Assembly: GCF_000961095.1 (NCBI RefSeq)
Contig: NZ_CP011058.1
Span: forward strand, 558,001 to 622,000
DNA length: 64,000 nt
Reading direction: 5' to 3'
DNA from: Paenibacillus beijingensis
GTDB lineage: Bacteria; Bacillota; Bacilli; Paenibacillales; Paenibacillaceae
Below are positions 33,187 through 42,065 of this stretch, piece by piece. The position numbers and the translations under genes are program-made. The notes beneath the pieces were generated by a model. The model saw only the letters and a program-made list of their open reading frames with translations. It searched no databases and had not been told where the DNA came from. Position 1 is the first letter of the stretch. Each line of letters starts with the position of its first letter.

Positions 33187-34269
33187 CTATATCCCCGCCA
33201 GTACCTGATACCAAATTCCGCGCTTCGAATAAAGCGTCTTCTTCACTTCATCCCATCCGCCCAAATATTCAATATCGAACAGTCCTTGCGGTACGGTGAA
33301 CCGGTCCTTGTAAGCGGCCTCCACCTCCGCATTTACCGGGCGGAAGCCGTTCTCCGCTAATGCGGTCTGCGCTTCCTTGCCGCGCAGAAAGTCCATGAAC
33401 GCTTCCGCTACCTCGCGGGTTCCGTGCTTGTCCGCGTTGCGGTCGACGACGGTGCCGGGATTCTCAATCAGCATCGTATCGCGCGGAATGACGATATCGT
33501 AGGGCACTCCTTTTTGGATGCGGGCGATCAACTCATTCTCATACGTGACGATGGCATCCCCGACGCCGTATTCAAAAGCTGCCATCGAAGCCCGGCCGCT
33601 TTTGTCCAGCGACTCGATATTGGCATGGATCCGCTCCAGGTACGCTTTGCCGTACGCCGGGTCTTTTTTGCCCGTTTCCGCCTCGGACTTCTTGAGGCCC
33701 GCTCCGTACATCGCGTTGATGTCCCACTGGGCGCCGCCGGACGTCTGCGGGTTCGGATAAAGCACTTTGACCCTGCTCCCCATCAGATCTTCCCAGCCGG
33801 CAATATGAAGCGGATTGCCCTTGCGGACGCCGATGACGGCGATCGAACGGGTAATCATCCCGCCGTCCGGCTCCTTGGACCAATCATGCGTAATCAGTCC
33901 CGCATCCTTGATCTTCTGCAGGTCGCCGTCCAGCGACAGCAGCGCCACATCGGCTTCGAAGCCGCCGACAATGGCGCGCGCCTGCGTTCCGGAAGCTTCG
34001 TACGACTCCTGAAACGTCACGGTCTGACCCGTTTTCTGTTTCCAGTACGTCTGAAATTCAGGCAAAATCGTTTGCATCACATCGCGCAGAGTCGAATATG
34101 CGCCGATGACGAGCGTGACGTCGCCTTTTGCAGGGGCTGCCGTCTTGCTTTCGCCGTCCGCCGTTTGCCCGCCGCTTCCTGCGCAGCCGGAGACGAGCAC
34201 GGATAGAGCTAATAGGATAAGGGCCCCCCAACGCAGGGAAGGCCTCATTAGATGAGCTTTATCGATCAT
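33187..34269 (-). CDS. Sulfate ABC transporter substrate-binding lipoprotein
   Basis: A 360-residue lipoprotein of the Sbp/CysP family. The signal peptide ends at VSGCAG. The mature part has VTLVIGAYSTLRDVMQTILP, SYEASGTQARAIVGGFEADV, and NPQTSGGAQWDINAMYG, the sulfate-binding segment. It is the last gene of the cysT-cysW-cysA run. An ATG at 34248 (MRPSLRWG) is a possible later start. Confidence 0.92.
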   Translation of the reverse strand: MIDKAHLMRPSLRWGALILLALSVLVSGCAGSGGQTADGESKTAAPAKGDVTLVIGAYSTLRDVMQTILPEFQTYWKQKTGQTVTFQESYEASGTQARAIVGGFEADVALLSLDGDLQKIKDAGLITHDWSKEPDGGMITRSIAVIGVRKGNPLHIAGWEDLMGSRVKVLYPNPQTSGGAQWDINAMYGAGLKKSEAETGKKDPAYGKAYLERIHANIESLDKSGRASMAAFEYGVGDAIVTYENELIARIQKGVPYDIVIPRDTMLIENPGTVVDRNADKHGTREVAEAFMDFLRGKEAQTALAENGFRPVNAEVEAAYKDRFTVPQGLFDIEYLGGWDEVKKTLYSKRGIWYQVLAGI

Positions 34270-34296
34270 AATGTTTCACACAACGCTTTCTGCGAT

Positions 34297-35361
34297 TTAA
34301 ATAATGACCGGCATCGGATCTTCCTTCAGCTTGTTTTCCATAATCCAGCTGTCGTCGTTATTGAAAAGGTACGCGCGGTGCACAAGCACGTCAACGGCCT
34401 CACCGGGTTGCAGCACTTCTTTTTCCAAAGACCGGTAAGTGATGAGCTTGGTTCCTCCGATCTCGATTTCCACCATCCACTCGCTTCCGCGGAAATGCAG
34501 ATGCTTCACCGTACCGCGAATGGCGGCCGATGCCAGCGTAATTTCTCCCGGCTTGCCGATCTCGATATACTCGGGGCGAATAAGCCCCTTCGTACCCGGC
34601 CAAACGGCAGCATCGCTGAAGCCCTTGATTTGCGCAATATCTTCCACAAAAGTGGATTCGCCGATGAAGCTGGCCACGAATTGCGTTTCCGGCTTTTTAT
34701 AAATATCCCACGGGGTCCCTTTTTGCTCCAGACGCCCCTTGTTGATGATCATAATTTCGTCCGCCACTTCGATCGCTTCGTCCTGGTCGTGCGTAACGAA
34801 GATCGAGGTGATGCCGACGCGCTCGATCATTTCCTTAAGCCAAGTGCGCAGCTCGGTGCGGATTTTGGCGTCGATCGCCGCGAACGGCTCGTCGAGCAGC
34901 AGCAGCTGCGGTTCGGGCGCAAGCGCCCGGGCAAACGCGACACGCTGGCGCTGGCCGCCGGACAGCTGCTGCGGATAGCGGTGCTCGAAGCCTTTAAGAC
35001 CCGTAAGTTCCACAAGCGACATGACACGTTCGCGAATTTGCTCTTTCTTCTGCTTTTTCACCTTCAGACCGAAAGCGATATTGTCAAACACTGTCATATG
35101 CTTGAACAGAGCGTAGTTTTGAAAAACGAAGCCGATGCCCCGCTCCTGCGGAGGCAGGTCGTTCACCCGCTTGCCGTGAAAAATAATATCGCCGGAGGTT
35201 GGGGATTCCAGACCGGCCAGCATGCGCAGAATCGACGTCTTGCCGCCGCCGCTCGGTCCGAGCAGGCCGATCAGATGACCCTTCTCGATTTCGAAGCTAA
35301 CGTCTCTGACCGCATGAAAATCGCCGAATTGTTTGTTTAATCCCTTAACCTCGATATGCAT
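34297..35361 (-). CDS. cysA: Sulfate ABC transporter ATP-binding protein CysA
   Basis: A 354-residue ATPase. Walker A GPSGGGKTS lies near residue 35, signature LSGGQRQRVAFARAL, and Walker B LLLLDEPFAAIDAKIRTEL. A C-terminal TOBE-like domain follows from about residue 240. Drives the CysT/CysW channel. It follows cysW directly and is 27 bases ahead of the binding-protein gene. Confidence 0.94.
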   Translation of the reverse strand: MHIEVKGLNKQFGDFHAVRDVSFEIEKGHLIGLLGPSGGGKTSILRMLAGLESPTSGDIIFHGKRVNDLPPQERGIGFVFQNYALFKHMTVFDNIAFGLKVKKQKKEQIRERVMSLVELTGLKGFEHRYPQQLSGGQRQRVAFARALAPEPQLLLLDEPFAAIDAKIRTELRTWLKEMIERVGITSIFVTHDQDEAIEVADEIMIINKGRLEQKGTPWDIYKKPETQFVASFIGESTFVEDIAQIKGFSDAAVWPGTKGLIRPEYIEIGKPGEITLASAAIRGTVKHLHFRGSEWMVEIEIGGTKLITYRSLEKEVLQPGEAVDVLVHRAYLFNNDDSWIMENKLKEDPMPVII

Positions 35362-35362
35362 G

Positions 35363-36160
35363 TCAATGCACTTCCTTTCGCTTTTTGGCCCATTCCATTA
35401 TAAGAAGCAGTCCGACCGAGAAGGCGGCAAGGACAAGCGCTACCACATTCGCGGCTGTGACATTAAAATTTTCAACATCCTGGTAAACAAGCGTCGTGGC
35501 GGTTTGCGTCAGGTTGATGATGTTGCCCGATACGACGAGCACCGCGCCGAATTCGCCGAGCGTCCGCGCCACGGTGAGCACGATGCCGTAAATGACGCCC
35601 CAGCGGATCGACGGCCACGTCACCTTCCAGAAGGTGTACCATGAATATGCGCCGAGCGTCGAAGCCGCCTCTTCCTGCTGCGCGCCGATTTCCTGCAATA
35701 CCGGCATAATCTCGCGCACCATCAGCGGAAACGTAACGAACAGCGTCGCAATGATCATCCCCGGCAAAGCGTAGACGATTTTGACGCCGGCATCTTCGAG
35801 CAGCGCGCCTGCCGCACTTTCCGGTCCGAGCAGCAGCACGATCATGAGACCGCCGATAACCGGCGATACCGCATAAGGCAAATCGACGATGCTGTTCAAA
35901 AGCCCTTTAAGGCGCGGACCGAGCCACGAAGCGCGAACGAGATAAAGCGCAAGCATGACGCCGAACAACGTGTTAATTGCCGTAACCGTAACGACGAGTA
36001 TGCCGGTCATCATCAGCGCATGTCCCGCTTCCGGACGGGCAAGCGCGGATACGAAGCCGCTCCAGCCTTGATCGAACGAGCCGGTAAAAATCTTTATGAG
36101 CGGGATAATAATGAGTACGATAAATACGAGATAGGTAAGCGTGATCCACAGCCGTCTCAT
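35363..36160 (-). CDS. cysW: Sulfate ABC transporter permease CysW
   Basis: A 265-residue permease with six hydrophobic segments and the EAA-type loop EEAASTLGAYSWYTFWKVTW. The ATG at 36160 overlaps the cysT stop by one base (TGATG) and has GGAGG eight bases upstream; the open frame extends 13 codons further but without a site. Forms the channel with CysT. Confidence 0.93.
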   Translation of the reverse strand: MRRLWITLTYLVFIVLIIIPLIKIFTGSFDQGWSGFVSALARPEAGHALMMTGILVVTVTAINTLFGVMLALYLVRASWLGPRLKGLLNSIVDLPYAVSPVIGGLMIVLLLGPESAAGALLEDAGVKIVYALPGMIIATLFVTFPLMVREIMPVLQEIGAQQEEAASTLGAYSWYTFWKVTWPSIRWGVIYGIVLTVARTLGEFGAVLVVSGNIINLTQTATTLVYQDVENFNVTAANVVALVLAAFSVGLLLIMEWAKKRKEVH

Positions 36161-36972
36161 CAGCTCTGCCTCCTTGTCTGGACGATGTTGATGCCCCAAA
36201 GGATCAGAAACGAAAGCGTCAGCAGCAGCACTGAAACCGCCGCAGCCCCTTGCGGATCGTCGCTTTCGATTTCGCCGAATATATAGACGGATGCGATCAA
36301 TGTTTTGCCGGGAATGTTGCCGGCAACGAGCACGACAGCGCCGAATTCCGCAAGCGCCCTGGAAAAGGCAAGCATCGCGCCGCTTACGATTCCCGGCAGC
36401 ATCGTCGGCAGAATCACTTTGAAGAAGGTCAGCTGTTTGGAAGCGCCCATCGTATAGGCCGCCTCCTCTTCCGACGGCTCCATCTCCTCCAGCAGCGGCT
36501 GCACGGCCCGGATCACGAACGGAAAGGTGACGAATACCATCGCAATGACGATCGCGGGCGAATGATAAACGATGTCATAGCCGAGCTTGGCCGCCGCCGC
36601 CCCGACCCAGCTGCGCGGGCCGAGCAGCAGCAAAATCATCAGCCCGCCGACTGCGGTCGGCAGCGCAAAGGGCAAATCGACGAAGCTGTTGAGCAGCCGT
36701 CTGCCCGGAAAGCGGTAGCGGATCAGCACCCAGCCGATCATCGTGCCCAGCAGTACGTTTATAAGCGTGGATATTACAGCGAGCCGTATCGTAAGCAGCA
36801 CTGCTTTCCAGGCAAGCGGATCGGCAATGCTTTCCCAGAACGGCCCCCATCCATCGGAAAATGACTGGATATAAATGCCCGCAATGGGCAGAACAATTAA
36901 GAGTACAAAATAGAGCATGACGGTGCTTCGAAATCCGAAGCTCCACCAGCGGCTGCGCATCATGGTGTTCAC
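36160..36972 (-). CDS. cysT: Sulfate ABC transporter permease CysT
   Basis: A 270-residue permease with six hydrophobic segments and the loop EEAAYTMGASKQLTFFKVIL. First gene of the sulfate operon. GTG 36972 is listed; ATG 36963 is an alternative. AGGAGG lies about 12 bases upstream of the GTG. Confidence 0.93.
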   Translation of the reverse strand: MNTMMRSRWWSFGFRSTVMLYFVLLIVLPIAGIYIQSFSDGWGPFWESIADPLAWKAVLLTIRLAVISTLINVLLGTMIGWVLIRYRFPGRRLLNSFVDLPFALPTAVGGLMILLLLGPRSWVGAAAAKLGYDIVYHSPAIVIAMVFVTFPFVIRAVQPLLEEMEPSEEEAAYTMGASKQLTFFKVILPTMLPGIVSGAMLAFSRALAEFGAVVLVAGNIPGKTLIASVYIFGEIESDDPQGAAAVSVLLLTLSFLILWGINIVQTRRQS

Positions 36973-37015
36973 TTTCCCGATTACCCTCCTAAGCTCGAGC
37001 TCTTGAAGCGGTCTG

Positions 37016-37044
37016 ATAGCATCATTAGTTCATTTTATTGTCAA
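37016..37044 (-). promoter_or_regulatory. Promoter of the sulfate operon
   Basis: Minus-strand TTGACA (37039-37044), 17-base spacer, TGCTAT (37016-37021). Directly upstream, TTAATAGGAATT resembles half of a CymR (cysteine-metabolism repressor) site, but I cannot confirm a full operator. Confidence 0.6.
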
Positions 37045-37165
37045 TTCCTATTAATTTACTAGGTATTAATAATGTAGCAGAACGAGACCCGTCCCGTCAA
37101 TGCTTATATTTAGAAAACTGATAAGAATGATGAGGTTCCCTAATATATGATCCCACATCCATCCC

Positions 37166-37200
37166 AAAAAAAATCCCGGCCGCTGAATACGGCCGGGATT
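37166..37200 (-). terminator. Terminator downstream of yigZ and repeat copy B
   Basis: ATCCCGGCCG pairs with CGGCCGGGAT; on the minus strand it is followed by TTTTTTTT-rich sequence (37166-37172). It closes the transcript that starts with pgi or yigZ, so copy B of the structured element is transcribed as part of the 3' untranslated region. Confidence 0.75.
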
Positions 37201-37256
37201 ATTATTGCTTGCCCCTCACAGGGCAAAGTCGAACTTCGTGCTTTAGGGAGCGGAAA

Positions 37257-37413
37257 GGGCGGAATCGTTCTGGAGAAGCGCCAGCGTTCGCCTAAAGGCT
37301 TTCTGCAAGAAAGCCACTTCGGAAGCATACGCTTTGTCCCCGGATTTCGACCGCAGTCGCGGTTTAAATCAAAGAAATCTGGGGACAACAGCGATCGGAA
37401 GAATGATCCGCCC
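37257..37413 (-). repeat. Structured interspersed element, copy B
   Basis: The outer stem GGGCGGAATCGTTC (37257-37270) pairs with GAATGATCCGCCC (37401-37413) with one bulge and one G-T. The core CTGGAGAAGCG...AGCGTTCGCCT and AGCGATCGGAAG is identical to copy A apart from one added base. The inner stem TTGTCCCCGGATTT pairs with AAATCTGGGGACAA and is capped by ACCGC-AGTC-GCGGT. An extra hairpin, GGCTTTC-GAAAGCC, sits between core and inner stem. Lies 40 bases downstream of yigZ. Confidence 0.7.
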
Positions 37414-37452
37414 GTGCAGCGGGCATTAAATCACCGCCAGTAGACATTGCCT

Positions 37453-38088
37453 TTACTCCACCGGTTCGTCGATATAAAGCGGCTCGCCCATCGTCACAAC
37501 GGACTGTCCTTGGGTGAAATCGGTCATCCAGGCGATAAAGCGGTCCGCCTCTTCATCAAGCGGCAGGCAGGCAACCGTTACCTTGTCGGTAAAATCGGCC
37601 CCCTGCACCTTATAGCCGCGGGCATGCAGCTCGTTTTCCAGCTTGCCGTACCACGTATAGTCAACCTCAACCTTCACTTCGCGGTACAGCACCTTCATGA
37701 CGGGCTGCCCGGCCTCGATAGCGGCTACCGCTCCGTCCGTATAAGCCCGGATCAGTCCGCCGGCGCCGAGCAAAATGCCGCCGAAGTAACGGGTCACGAC
37801 GATTGCGACATTTTTCAGCTGCTGGTGCTTGATGACTTCCAGGATCGGCTTGCCGGCCGTGCCGCTTGGCTCCCCGTCGTCCGACTGCCGCTGGCATTCG
37901 TCGCGCTCGCCGACCACATACGCGGAACAGTTGTGCGTTGCGTTCCAGTGAAGCTTCTTGATCTCCTCGATGAAGGCGATCGCCTCTTCCTCCGATTCGA
38001 CCGGCTTCGCGTGCCCGATGAAACGCGATTTGCGGATGACGATTTCTTTGCTGTCCTGACGGGTCAGCGTTTTATAGCGGGACAACAT
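37453..38088 (-). CDS. YigZ/IMPACT-family protein
   Basis: A 211-residue protein with the family signature SDDGEPSGTAGKPIL at about residue 68 and VVTRYFGGILLGAGGLIRAY at about 96. Related to yeast Yih1/IMPACT, which regulates Gcn2; the bacterial role is not settled. AAGGGGG lies nine bases before the ATG. It follows pgi by about 30 bases and may share its transcript. Confidence 0.92.
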   Translation of the reverse strand: MLSRYKTLTRQDSKEIVIRKSRFIGHAKPVESEEEAIAFIEEIKKLHWNATHNCSAYVVGERDECQRQSDDGEPSGTAGKPILEVIKHQQLKNVAIVVTRYFGGILLGAGGLIRAYTDGAVAAIEAGQPVMKVLYREVKVEVDYTWYGKLENELHARGYKVQGADFTDKVTVACLPLDEEADRFIAWMTDFTQGQSVVTMGEPLYIDEPVE

Positions 38089-38120
38089 AAAACTTGTCCC
38101 CCTTAAATGCCATATTTATT

Positions 38121-39470
38121 TTACAAGCGCGCTTCGAGAGCGGCTTTTTCTTCTTCGAAGCCCGGTTTGCCCAGCAAAGCGAACATGTTCTTTTTGTACG
38201 CTTCAACACCCGGCTGGTCGAACGGATTGACGCCGGACAGATATCCGCTGACGCCGCACGCGATTTCGAAGAAATAAACAAGGTAGCCGAACGTGTACGG
38301 GGTCATGTCGGCGATGTTCACGATCAAGTTCGGAACTTGGCCGTCCGTATGGGCAAGCAGCGTTCCTTCGAACGCTTTTTTGTTGACAAAATCCATCGTT
38401 TTGCCGCTCAGAAAGTTCAGGCCGTCCAGATCGTCCGGGTCGCTGCCGATCGTAATTTGCTCCGGCGCTTCGCCGACTTGAATGACGGTTTCGAACAGGT
38501 TGCGGTTGCCTTCCTGGATAAATTGGCCCATGGAGTGCAGGTCCGTGGAGAAATCGACCGATGCCGGGTAGATGCCTTTATGGTCTTTCCCTTCGCTCTC
38601 GCCGTACAGCTGCTTCCACCACTCCGACACGAAGTGCAGGGACGGCTCATAGTTGACGAGAATTTCCGTTACTTTGCCTTTGCGGTACAGGGCGTTGCGG
38701 GCAGCCGCGTATTGATACGCTTCGTTCTCCGCTACGTTAGGATTGTTGTATTCTTTGGACGCGTCAGCCGCGCCTTTCATGATCGATTCGATGTCGATGC
38801 CGGCAGCGGCGATCGGCAGCAGGCCTACAGCCGTCAGTACGGAGTAGCGTCCGCCTACGTCGTCCGGAATGATGAAAGACTCGTAGCCTTCTTCGGTCGC
38901 CAGTTTTTTGAGCGCGCCTCTTGCTTTGTCGGTTGTGGCATAAATCCGTTTACGCGCTTCTTCTTTGCCGTATTTTTTCTCCAGTTCTTCGCGGAAAATG
39001 CGGAATGCGAGCGCAGGCTCGGTCGTCGTGCCGGATTTGGAGATGACGTTGATCGACCAGTTGCGGCCTTCCAGCACTTGCAGCAGATGCGTTACATAAG
39101 TGGAGCTGATGTTGTTGCCGGCAAAAAAGATTTGCGGCGTTTTGCGTTGTCCATCCGGAAGAATGTTATAGAACGAATGCGAGAGCATTTCGATTGCGGC
39201 GCGGGCGCCCAAATACGAACCGCCGATGCCGATAACGACGAGCGCGTCCGAATCGGATTGAATTTTCTTTGCCGCGCTTTGGATGCGGGCGAATTCTTCT
39301 TTGTCGTATGCCGTCGGGAGGTCGATCCAACCGAGGTAATCGGAGCCCGCACCCGTACCGTTGTGCAGCTGCTCGTGGGCGAGGCGGATCGGTTCCGCGA
39401 AATTGTCGATTTCATTCTGACCGACAAAAGTCAGCGCTTTGCTGTAGTCGAATTGAATGGTCTTGCTCAT
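38121..39470 (-). CDS. pgi: Glucose-6-phosphate isomerase
   Basis: A 449-residue glycolytic enzyme interconverting glucose-6-P and fructose-6-P. Landmarks are VVIGIGGSYLGARAAIEMLS, NVISKSGTTTEPALAFRIF, GGRYSVLTAVGLLPIAAAGI (family signature) and the late GVEAYKKNMFALLG. The frame is open 37 codons further upstream, but GGAGGG sits 10 bases before ATG 39470, which gives the normal length. Confidence 0.95.
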   Translation of the reverse strand: MSKTIQFDYSKALTFVGQNEIDNFAEPIRLAHEQLHNGTGAGSDYLGWIDLPTAYDKEEFARIQSAAKKIQSDSDALVVIGIGGSYLGARAAIEMLSHSFYNILPDGQRKTPQIFFAGNNISSTYVTHLLQVLEGRNWSINVISKSGTTTEPALAFRIFREELEKKYGKEEARKRIYATTDKARGALKKLATEEGYESFIIPDDVGGRYSVLTAVGLLPIAAAGIDIESIMKGAADASKEYNNPNVAENEAYQYAAARNALYRKGKVTEILVNYEPSLHFVSEWWKQLYGESEGKDHKGIYPASVDFSTDLHSMGQFIQEGNRNLFETVIQVGEAPEQITIGSDPDDLDGLNFLSGKTMDFVNKKAFEGTLLAHTDGQVPNLIVNIADMTPYTFGYLVYFFEIACGVSGYLSGVNPFDQPGVEAYKKNMFALLGKPGFEEEKAALEARL

Positions 39471-39548
39471 GAAAATCGTTCCCTCCTTAGGTTTTAACCG
39501 CATGTTCACCGGTGCTTGTCCGGACTTATCGCCTATTGGCCTTAATTT

Positions 39549-39577
39549 AGCATACTGGATTTGGGAATTGAAAACAA
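39549..39577 (-). promoter_or_regulatory. Likely pgi promoter
   Basis: Minus-strand TTGTTT (39572-39577), 17 bases, TATGCT (39549-39554), about 80 bases before the pgi start. Confidence 0.4.
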
Positions 39578-39675
39578 GCAATCAAACGGGACCTTCATGG
39601 AAGCTTCACGTTATTTCGACATCTTGCGGCGGTGCGTTAGCGAATACTGTCCAATAGTCCGCACGCCCAACCTTG

Positions 39676-39684
39676 TGATAAAAT
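39676..39684 (+). promoter_or_regulatory. Extended -10 of the hydroxyacid dehydrogenase gene
   Basis: TGATAAAAT forms an extended -10 about 45 bases ahead of the start; no clear -35. Confidence 0.4.
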
Positions 39685-39728
39685 GGAATTGACAGGGTTA
39701 AAATTCGTCAGAAAGGCCGGTGGAGAAT

Positions 39729-40634
39729 ATGAGTTCAATCGCATTTATCGGACTTGGCGCGATGGGCGCCCCCATGACGGAGAATCTGCTGAAAAAAGGA
39801 TTTTCCGTTACCGTCTACAACCGCACGCGCAGCAAAGCGGAGGAGTTGGCTGCATTTGGAGCAAAAGTAGCTTCCACCCCTGCCGAGGCGGCTGCGGAAG
39901 CCGATACGGTTATTACGATGCTGAGCAACGACGATGTTGTCCGTGAAATCTATGAAGGCGAAGACGGCGTGTTCAGCGTCGTACGCCCGGGGATGATCTT
40001 GATGGACAGCAGCACGATCTCGCCCTCGCTTGCGCGCGAGCTGGCGGTTAAGGCCGGCAAGCTGGGCGCTTCGTTTCTGGATGCGCCCGTAACCGGAAGC
40101 AAGCCGGGAGCGGTAAACGGCACCTTGCTCTTCATGATCGGCGGCGAAGCCGACGTATTGAAGCGGGCGGAGCCGGTCATCAGCGCGATGGGCACGAAAA
40201 TCATCCATATGGGCCCGAGCGGAAGCGGAGCTGTCGCCAAACTGTCCCACAACGCGATTGTCGGCATCAGCAATGTCGCTCTGGCGGAAGGGCTGATTAT
40301 CGCGGCGAGCGGCGGGCTCGATTTGAACAAGTTCACGCAAATCGTCAACGGCGGAGTGGCCGGAAGCAAAACATCCGAGCTGAAGACACCGAAGCTGCTC
40401 GGCGCCGATTACAGCGTGCAGTTCGGATTGTCGCTCATGCTGAAAGATCTGCGTCTCGCTTCGGTCCTCTCGGACGGTCTGAAGGTGCCGACGCCGATGC
40501 TCGAAGCGGCCAAAACGCTGTTTCAGGCCGCTGAGGCGGACGGTCACGGCGAACTGGATCTTTGCGCGGTTGCCAAAGTATACGAGCAGTGGGCCGGTAC
40601 GAAGCTGAACAGCGGCGAGCCGGTTTACAAGTAA
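39729..40634 (+). CDS. NAD(P)-dependent beta-hydroxyacid dehydrogenase (3-hydroxyisobutyrate dehydrogenase family)
   Basis: A 301-residue dehydrogenase. The Rossmann motif GLGAMGAPM lies at about residue 8, the substrate segment FLDAPVTGSKPGAVNGTL at about 118, and catalytic Lys in GAVAKLSHNAI at about 170. Substrate may be 3-hydroxyisobutyrate, tartronate semialdehyde or succinic semialdehyde (GLYR-type); not decidable here. I choose ATG 39729, where the typical MSSIAFIGLG opening begins; GTG 39720 is possible. Confidence 0.9.
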   Translation: MSSIAFIGLGAMGAPMTENLLKKGFSVTVYNRTRSKAEELAAFGAKVASTPAEAAAEADTVITMLSNDDVVREIYEGEDGVFSVVRPGMILMDSSTISPSLARELAVKAGKLGASFLDAPVTGSKPGAVNGTLLFMIGGEADVLKRAEPVISAMGTKIIHMGPSGSGAVAKLSHNAIVGISNVALAEGLIIAASGGLDLNKFTQIVNGGVAGSKTSELKTPKLLGADYSVQFGLSLMLKDLRLASVLSDGLKVPTPMLEAAKTLFQAAEADGHGELDLCAVAKVYEQWAGTKLNSGEPVYK

Positions 40635-40641
40635 ACAGACA

Positions 40642-40682
40642 GAAACCTTTGATCGCCATCTTTATAGGCGATCAAAGGTTTC
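40642..40682 (+). terminator. Terminator after the hydroxyacid dehydrogenase gene
   Basis: GAAACCTTTGATCGCC pairs perfectly with its complement across a nine-base loop; the T-run is short on the plus strand. It lies between convergent genes. Confidence 0.65.
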
Positions 40683-40716
40683 GCGATGAAAGATAAGATA
40701 AATATCACGCATTCGA

Positions 40717-41589
40717 TTACTTTTTCGCAACCGGTATCCATATTTCGCTTCTAAACGTTGGCGAGGTTACATCTTTATTCTCATTCCACAGGATTTCCGG
40801 ACCTTCTATTTGCTCATAGTTCGAGGAAGGAAACCATTCGGAATAAATGCGTCCCCATACATCTTGCAGCGTATCGGGAAAAGGTCCGATTGCTTCGAAT
40901 ACAGCCCATATTGAGGCAGGAACTTCAAGTTGTACCAGATTATCCGGACACTCCATTGTTGTTGCCACGCCAATAAAGTGATCAAGCTCCCCTTTTTCCT
41001 CCATTCTGCCTTCTGAAAAGTTCGTGGATGCACTAAGCAGTCCCAAAGGCTCGACATTAGAAAGCTTTTTAAGTTTATTGATCGTTTCACCGTCTAAACT
41101 TTCCCACATCGAGGCAATCTCCGGATTAACACCGTTGAAAATGATCGGAACTCTTTTCTTAATGCCAATAATGCGAAAAGCCCCTTTTTCTTCAAAACGA
41201 TAGTTCATTTCACTTCCTCCTTTAATCGATAACTGGAAGGTCATTCGAGGGTACGCTTTAAGTGATTGACCATTATTTCTTGCTTCTGACGGCGTTATAC
41301 CATGCAGATTTTGAAAAGCCCTTGCAAAAGAATCCGGTGAGTTGTACCCGTATTTTATCGCAATGTCAATGACCTTTACGCTGCTGTCTTGAAGCTCAAA
41401 TGCTGCAAGAGTTAGGCGTCTGCGACGGATATATTCCGATAGCGAAATGCCGGCAAGGAAGGAAAACATCCTCTTAAAATGGTATTCGGAGCAAAATGCG
41501 AGCCTAGCCGCTGCTTTGAAGTCAATATCGTTCGTAAGGTTATCTTCAATATACTTAATCGCTCCGTTCATCTTTTGCAGCAAATCCAA
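40717..41589 (-). CDS. AraC-family regulator with GyrI-like effector domain
   Basis: A 290-residue activator. Two AraC helix-turn-helix units occupy about residues 10-105 (FKAAARLAFCSEYHFKRMFS and VIDIAIKYGYNSPDSFARAF). The C-terminal half is a GyrI-like small-molecule binding domain (RIIGIKKRVPIIFNG, and WAVFEAIGPFPDTLQDVWGR). This arrangement resembles Rob and SoxS-like drug-responsive regulators. The TTG at 41589 is chosen because a perfect AAAGGAGG lies eight bases upstream. No adjacent target gene is evident. Confidence 0.88.
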   Translation of the reverse strand: MDLLQKMNGAIKYIEDNLTNDIDFKAAARLAFCSEYHFKRMFSFLAGISLSEYIRRRRLTLAAFELQDSSVKVIDIAIKYGYNSPDSFARAFQNLHGITPSEARNNGQSLKAYPRMTFQLSIKGGSEMNYRFEEKGAFRIIGIKKRVPIIFNGVNPEIASMWESLDGETINKLKKLSNVEPLGLLSASTNFSEGRMEEKGELDHFIGVATTMECPDNLVQLEVPASIWAVFEAIGPFPDTLQDVWGRIYSEWFPSSNYEQIEGPEILWNENKDVTSPTFRSEIWIPVAKK

Positions 41590-41791
41590 TGAAACAACCT
41601 CCTTTATCAATAGAATAGCAGGAGTTGAATGTACCCATCCGACATTTCGTGCACAATTATGCCGTGTTGAATATCCGATTCATCGAAAGAAAAACTTCTG
41701 TCGGAGTCATTCGAAGATGAGCGACCGCATTGTTGGGTAAGCTCCAAAGAGGCATACCCCGAGGCAGTCCGCGCAGACGAGTCTTTCTAAG

Positions 41792-41862
41792 CCTGCGAAT
41801 GTGCAGGTATTACCGACCGAAATCGCATGTTGAGAGGAAATTCCTGCGATCGCGCAGGTATT
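41792..41862. repeat. Two hairpin units of an interspersed repeat
   Basis: CCTGCGAATGTGCAGGTATT (41792-41811) and CCTGCGATCGCGCAGGTATT (41843-41862) share 16 of 20 bases and each can form a CCTGC/GCAGG hairpin; they start 51 bases apart. The rest of 41604-41982 has no gene. I believe similar units are common between Paenibacillus genes, but that is from memory. Confidence 0.55.
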
Positions 41863-41982
41863 CAAGGCTTTTATTGCCTGAACATGTGCTTGGACCGAAA
41901 AAAATGTATTTTGGTAGGAATTTTACGACGTGGATAATTAGACAAGAAAAAAGATGTACGAACGCATGTTTTTCTTTATCAT

Positions 41983-42027
41983 AAAAAAACCGGACGTTGC
42001 AGCCTGCAGGCGCGCAACGTCCGGTTT
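41983..42027 (-). terminator. Terminator of the nucleoside hydrolase transcript
   Basis: AAACCGGACGTTGC pairs with its complement around the palindrome AGCCTGCAGGC; on the minus strand it ends in TTTTTTTAT. Confidence 0.85.
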
Positions 42028-42065
42028 CCATTAATGGACTCTCTGTTATGATACGTTACCTGAAG

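Noticed and set aside
41792..41862. Spaced CCTGC repeats as a CRISPR array
   Set aside because: Only two imperfect 20-base units and no cas genes; each unit is itself a hairpin of an interspersed-repeat type.
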